Assembly: GCF_009870125.1 (NCBI RefSeq)
Contig: NC_046683.1
Coordinates: 58,915,869-58,979,868, forward strand
Source: Drosophila pseudoobscura
Taxonomy: Eukaryota > Arthropoda > Insecta > Diptera > Drosophilidae
Direction of reading: 5' to 3'
Length of the DNA: 64,000 nucleotides
Below, piece after piece: positions 58,564 to 64,000 of this stretch (the first letter of the stretch is position 1; every line of letters starts with the position of its first letter). The notes beneath the pieces were generated by a model. That model was not told where the DNA came from. It worked only from the letters and a program-made list of their open reading frames with translations, and did not search any database. The position numbers and the translations under genes were made by a program.

Positions 58564-61500
58564 CTGCAAAATGTCGGAAGAGAAAGAGAGAGAGAGATCG
58601 GAGTGCATTAGTGAAATGTCGCTGATTGGTACACAAATAGGAAAGAGACCAAAATCATTGGAATAGAAACTGAATTGTCATGGAGGAAGCTGAACGGCAA
58701 CATACAGTGCGTTACAGAGCTGTAAGAATTGGTTTTAAACTCACAAACAAATTAGATAGATATTGAATTGTAGCAGTGCTGCCATGAACTCTTTTCAAAT
58801 GAACAAAATAGATCCTAACTATGGTATATAAATTAACAGATTTCTGACTAATTTCCCTACAATATACATATATGTTTTTTCTTATTTGTCTCAAATCTTA
58901 CGAAAGAGCCTAGAACTTTCAGAGGAATCAAATTATCAAACACCAATCGCCCAATTGCAAACATCAGTCTTTGAAAGACAATAGAATTATCGTAACAATT
59001 CGATTATCTTTTCAATGGAATAACATTATTCAATCAATTAGCAGCGCTAGATAAGCTATCCAATTGTGTAATTTGCACGCTGCTAACTTTAATCTCCACA
59101 TTTCCGTGAATCACCCGAGTGTGTGTTTTCCCCCGTTCATTAGCCTTATGGTATTGAACCGCACCTTCGAAGATTGGCTACTTAGGGTCAGACTCATGTT
59201 GGCTAGATGTACACACATGTTCGTAGAGATAACCCACAGCCGGCCAGCACTAACGGAAGGTCCCTCCACAGATCGCAGAGCTCCATAAGCCGCTTGGGGC
59301 TGACTGACTGACGGCCATCACAGGGGCAGCCAGCCATCAATTATAATTCGCGGTAAGTAAGAGTGATAACTAAGGTCGCCGATCCAACCCGATCCGATCC
59401 GACCCGATCCATGCCAGATCCAAAGTAACAGCCGCCTGCCTGTATGCAGGGTTCAATAAAATCCAAAAGCCGAAAGCCCAAAGCCCAAAGCCATAGACGA
59501 GGCGGCACGCATACGCCCTGTTGTACATACACGATACACGATGGGTTTGACAGTATTTTCAGCTTTTTGTTATTTCGCTGCATCGTTAGGCCATTAAAAC
59601 ATAAGCAACTATGAATTTTTTATGGCAATGTGTGTCATTGCCTGTTGGGGAATCAATTAATACACACACATCGTTGCATAGGAGAAGCCCAAGTGTTTTT
59701 GGGGGCCTTTTTGGCTTGCTTGCGGCTTGCGCAAAATTACGTTGACAATTTCACTCGATTTGGTATGCGGCATAAATGGTTACTGGCTACTGGCCGCCCC
59801 CCCAAGAGAAGGCGAGAAGCCGAAAAGCCTCCACTCCGCCCATTCAGTGGGTGCGGCCTGGGGTTTTGCGTAATTTTTGAAAGAAAGAAAACCAGGGTCA
59901 GCATTTTTCTGTTCTATTCTTTGTCATGCTGATGAGCAGTAGGCAGCACCACCAGCACAGACAAAGCCCCAAGTCGTAGCTGTGGCTCTTTCTATTTTTA
60001 CATCTTAAAGAACCTTTCTCGCAGATGAGCAAAGCGTAGAAACCAAAGTTCAATGCACGTTTTAGCCATAGCCGAATGTCTTGGCAGCTCTTTGCCGCCT
60101 TCGGCAGTTCCCATGATTAATTGAGGCAAGCAGGATGCTATGGCTGTGGCTGTGTAAGAAAAGCCGAATAGAAAGAAATTTGCATGAGAGTTGATGATGG
60201 GGGGGGGGAGGAGGGGGGAGATGATGATCAAAGAACAGTCGCAAAAAGACACGATAACCATTTTTTAAATTATATGTTTCTCGTAATTCTAGCAATAATT
60301 TTAGAGGGAAAAAAAAACGAAAAAAGATTTTGCCTGGCGGCTCATTAAGTTCGCTCCCAGTTTAATTATAATTATAAGAACGTAAGAAATGCCATTGACT
60401 CGCTCGCTCGCCTCTCGGTTTCTCTCTTTATATGATTATATTTGATTTTTTTGTTAATTTGTTATAACATCAGCGTTCTAAACTTAACAACCACAAAGCG
60501 CGCAATAAGATTACAAATAAGTAAAGCCTGATGGGTTGTTGAGTCTGTCTGTGTGTGTGTGTGTATGGACTGCGAGATACCCATTGATGGTTCTATCTAT
60601 ATAGATAGCCGGACAGCAGGGGCTTATGCCAACTCGAAATGCCCCAAGCCCCAGCTTAGAATCAATTTTGTTTGTCAGAAAAATACTTTTCGAGTGGCCC
60701 TACAATTGGATGATTTCCGAAGTGGTTCTCTGGCTGTTTGTTTCGAGCTCTTACGATGATTGATAAAGTGACAAAATGGAGGAGCCCAAAATCAAAATCA
60801 GAATCAAAATCTAGAAATCCATTTGGCCACACTTGAGAGCCGAGGCGTGCGAAAGAATTTTTGGTCGGTTCGGTGGAGGTGGGCCACGGATTGAATTCTA
60901 TTCCATCTCGGAACCGCCCACACAACTGCTCGTCCGATGGGGAGATGGGGCTTTTGTTGGAGGTGGGGAGGAAGGCGTTGGGCCCTCGGGCTCTAGCTCT
61001 CCGCCATTGTGCTAAACAATGGGTTAAACTTGGCCACAGCTGATTAAACATGCAAATTGGCGCTTGGGAAATCGTGGACGAGCAGAGACACGACACGGCC
61101 GCCGGTTAAAAATGTTTTTATCAAACGAGCGATTTTATCAGTCGGGAGAGATCGCAGCGGATCACAGCGGATCGCAGCAAAACAAAAACCACACATAAGG
61201 CAAAACAAATGCAAATTTTATTGCCAGTTTCTGAGGCAATCCCTCAGCTGGGAGTGCATAAGATCACAAATAGCGCACCGCTTAGTGGGAGAAGACGCCT
61301 AGCGGAGGCGTAGTGCCATATTTAACTAAGACTTGCTGATGGATTTTGTTTTAGTATAGTCAATCGCTGGCATTCCTCAATGTTTGTTTGGCATGCTAAT
61401 TGGGCGGCAGGCGCCGCAGTCTCTCCCGAGAATGTCTGGCATGTGGCGCTGCATCCCATCCATTATTGATTAGAAAGCACACGACAACAGTTGGCTAATT

Positions 61501-62891
61501 ATAGCCATGTACACCGCCAAAGGTCAGGCTTAACCAGTTAAGATCTGCCGCTTATTAGTGCTGGAAAATGCAATTAAAAATTTCCATGCAACTTCCTTTT
61601 GCAAAATATAGACATTAAACTTATAAACTCATTAAAAATTAGTCAAAAAATTCGACTATTTCGAGTATTTTGTCAGCCATGAAGGTGAGCCCTCTCTGAA
61701 TGGTATTTTTTTTTTGTTTGTTGATTCCAAGCCTTGCATGACACCCAAAATCGACAGAAGATGTCGTCAACTTCCTTCTGCGAGTAATAAAATAATTATG
61801 TAGAATAAATATTAAGTAACTTTTGAGTGTTTGTGTGTGGCACTGCAAACAGCCGACATATTTAATAATACAAATAGTGCATAATTTAGTCATACACTCG
61901 TCGCACTAGAGCAGCGTTCGAGTCGAGTGGAGTCGAGTCTGAATCTCAATCTGAGACCGAGTCCAAGCGTGCATTAGAATAATTAACCCTGAACCCAGGC
62001 GGCACGGCACTGACGGGGCACTACTCACGTATTCTTATGAGAATATACTGGTACTGTGCCTGGCCCATTGTTGTTGGCCCACTCGCCTATGTATAATCGT
62101 TTGACTGGCGAATTTTTACACGTTTGATTCTTGGAACAATCGGGGAATTCTCGATGGGTTGTGTGTAAAGTGAGCAAATATTTGGCTAGATTTTTCGGGT
62201 TTTTTATAAGTGGATTTTTGCTAATAACTTTGGCAAACGTCAAGAAGTTGGGACTCTCCCACATGGTTGGATTTAATATTACCCCCCCAGGGGCCACATC
62301 CACATCTCCTGTTTGTGCAAGAGTTTAAAAGGCGCTGAAAATTAATGGGCAGCACTCAAAAGTGTTTTATAGGCGGTGGGGGGAGGGGGATACAGAGAGG
62401 CATACGGATTTGATTGAAAATGACAGTTAACGTGCCGGGGCAGTCATTAAGGCAAATTTGCAGTTTGCGGTCAGGCAATGTGTGTGGAGTGTGTGGAAAG
62501 TGGATGTGGATGTGGATGATGATGGGCAATTTGCGTGTGAGTTATGTAAAGGCTGAAGGAAAGCGCAAGTGACAGCCGCAAGGGAGAACGAGCGACAGGG
62601 AGAGGTAGAGGGAGAGGGAGAGGGAGTGTGTTTGTACACTCCCTGCAATCGAGATAATTATCGGCTGCCGATATCACGCATGGGCAGAAAAACTGAAACA
62701 CAATACGATAAAATATTCGATTACTTGGCAAATTAACTGGAAAAAATCGATCTCTCACTTCAAGTGTCATATGGCAGCAGTCAGACAATTCCTCTCCCCC
62801 TCCCTCTCCCATCCATATGTAGTCTTTGCAATGATCAAAGACCATCTCGTGTGGGTGGAAGTGGGACAGGGAGTGCTCTGCATGCACTTGC

Positions 62892-62893
<2 letters not shown>

Positions 62894-62922
<29 letters not shown>

Positions 62923-62923
62923 C
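62894..62923. repeat. (CT)n microsatellite
   Basis: About thirty bases of TC dinucleotide. On the minus strand it reads GAGAG, a potential GAGA-factor binding tract. Confidence 0.8.
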
Positions 62924-63206
62924 CACTCTGCTGCAATTTGCGTTTTCTTTTGTCAAGCTCAAGGCTCTCCATCTTCTCTCCATCCACCCATCCATCCATC
63001 CATCCGACTCTTTGTGTCTCTCGCTTTTTGCATTTAAGGTGCCGCCCGAAGAGTCACGTGGGTGGATTTAAGAGATGTTGGGGGTGTTCATTTTGCTATA
63101 TTGACCGATTTATTAGGAATTTCTAGACGCGCCCATGAGTCATCCGCCCAGATAAAAAGATACTTAAGCTAAAATAGCCATAAACACGCCCGTTAACAGC
63201 GTCAGT

Positions 63207-63231
63207 CGCGGTGCGGTGCGGTGCGGTGCGG
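63207..63231. repeat. (GCGGT)5 pentanucleotide repeat
   Basis: Five tandem GCGGT units start directly after a TCAGTC Inr-like word (63202-63207). Confidence 0.8.
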
Positions 63232-64000
63232 TGTGCAGTGGCCTACCAACACGCTTAATTAGTGCAAAGTGCACGTGCCGCGCCCCGGCTCCTAACAGTA
63301 CCCTTATCGTTTACCTAGGCAAATGGCTTTCATGCCACTGCAGTGAGTCACAAAGCAGCAGCAGCAGCAGCAGCAGCCACAACAATCACTGTTGCATAAC
63401 GAAGACCCACAACTGGCGGCTAACTAGCGACTTAATGCTCCATTGGCGTCACATTATCAGCTCCGTTAGCATCCATTTCCAATGCAATTAATGCTGCTGT
63501 GCTGCTCCTCTCCGATGCAGCGGCGATCGGCGATCGGCGTGCGGCTCCGTCTCCGGCTATGGCTCCGGCGTCCGGTTACCAGCAACAAACAGTTGATCCG
63601 TTTTCCATTTACCGGTTCGGTTTGGATCGGATTGGTCTCGGTCTCGTCTCTGTGTCCGGCTGTCCCATCTGTCCGTTTCCAATTGCCACTGTGTTATGGT
63701 TATGGTCAACGACGCGGCTGGCCAAACAACTTTTCAATTTCAGCAAAATGTTCACACAGTTTTCATTTTGCATTCACTGTCTCTGTCTCTATCACTCTCT
63801 ACCTCTTTCTGTTCGTGTTTTTCCATAAGTTTACACGATTTATGATAAGTTTATTTTTAAATGTTAAACAAGCTGCCAACAATGCAGTGCAAAGTTCTAG
63901 CTCTAGCTTCGCGCAGTGGAGGCGTGGCCATCCACAGACCCAACTCCCCAGTGACCCAAGCTCTCTGATCCGGGCTAATGAGCTCGACCTCTGGCCTTTG

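Larger units (their letters stand above)
58600..64000. other. Region upstream of Tie
   Basis: No gene is supportable in 5.4 kb. It contains microsatellites and a GCGGT repeat next to an Inr-like TCAGTC at 63202-63207. Further Tie 5' exons may lie here or beyond the window. Confidence 0.45.

Noticed and set aside
1..64000. tRNA, rRNA or known microRNA genes
   Set aside because: I scanned by eye for tRNA B-box words and remembered fly microRNA seeds and saw no convincing match. A covariance-model scan would be decisive.

Overview
This is a eukaryotic, Drosophila-type nuclear window. Introns are short (53-148 nt) with GT-AG ends, core promoters pair TATA with an Initiator, coding exons are GC-rich in AT-rich surroundings, and simple repeats are abundant. 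Two genes can be named from their protein features. NT1 (spz2/DNT1) is a Spaetzle-family neurotrophin, and Tie is a receptor tyrosine kinase. From memory, the D. melanogaster orthologues map to chromosome 3L (Muller D). Tie comes out close to the length I remember for that species, while NT1 is clearly longer, so I infer a Drosophila other than melanogaster, possibly of the obscura group. That species call is not proven.

Layout. Positions 0.8-13.1 kb hold three plus-strand genes for secreted proteins rich in YLP (Y-L-P-P) and GYR (G-Y-R-Y-K-T) motifs. Each has TATA plus Inr and a first coding exon that appears to contain only the ATG. A decayed copy of the third gene's 3' end lies at 13.8 kb. 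Positions 16.6-18.6 kb hold a minus-strand Pro/Tyr-rich secreted protein that also uses K-Y-L-P-P repeats; its start codon was not found. A candidate tiny secreted protein lies at 25.4-25.7 kb (minus), a compact Gly/Tyr/His-rich secreted protein at 28.3-28.7 kb (minus), and a single-exon secreted protein with a Thr tract and a basic, Gln-rich middle at 30.8-32.4 kb (minus).

Positions 34.8-38.6 kb hold NT1 in five coding exons, plus a likely non-coding first exon near 41.1-41.3 kb. Positions 44.9-58.1 kb hold Tie in five coding exons separated by four introns, the first of which is 9.4 kb. Its signal-peptide exon at 57.8-58.1 kb joins in phase to the rest. The remaining sequence is intergenic or intronic, with microsatellites, AT-rich blocks and a few promoter-like or exon-like islands.

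How the genes fit together. The left half is a cluster of extracellular, probably cuticle-like or matrix structural proteins built from Tyr-containing repeats; two carry arrays of furin-like R-H-R-R sites. The right half holds two unrelated signalling genes, a processed neurotrophin ligand and a receptor kinase. The most unusual points are the furin-site polyprotein array, a roughly 60-residue insertion in the Tie activation loop, the very long low-complexity tail of NT1, a 42-bp tandem duplication in the NT1 prodomain, a uORF whose stop overlaps the Tie start codon, and the relic at 13.8 kb.
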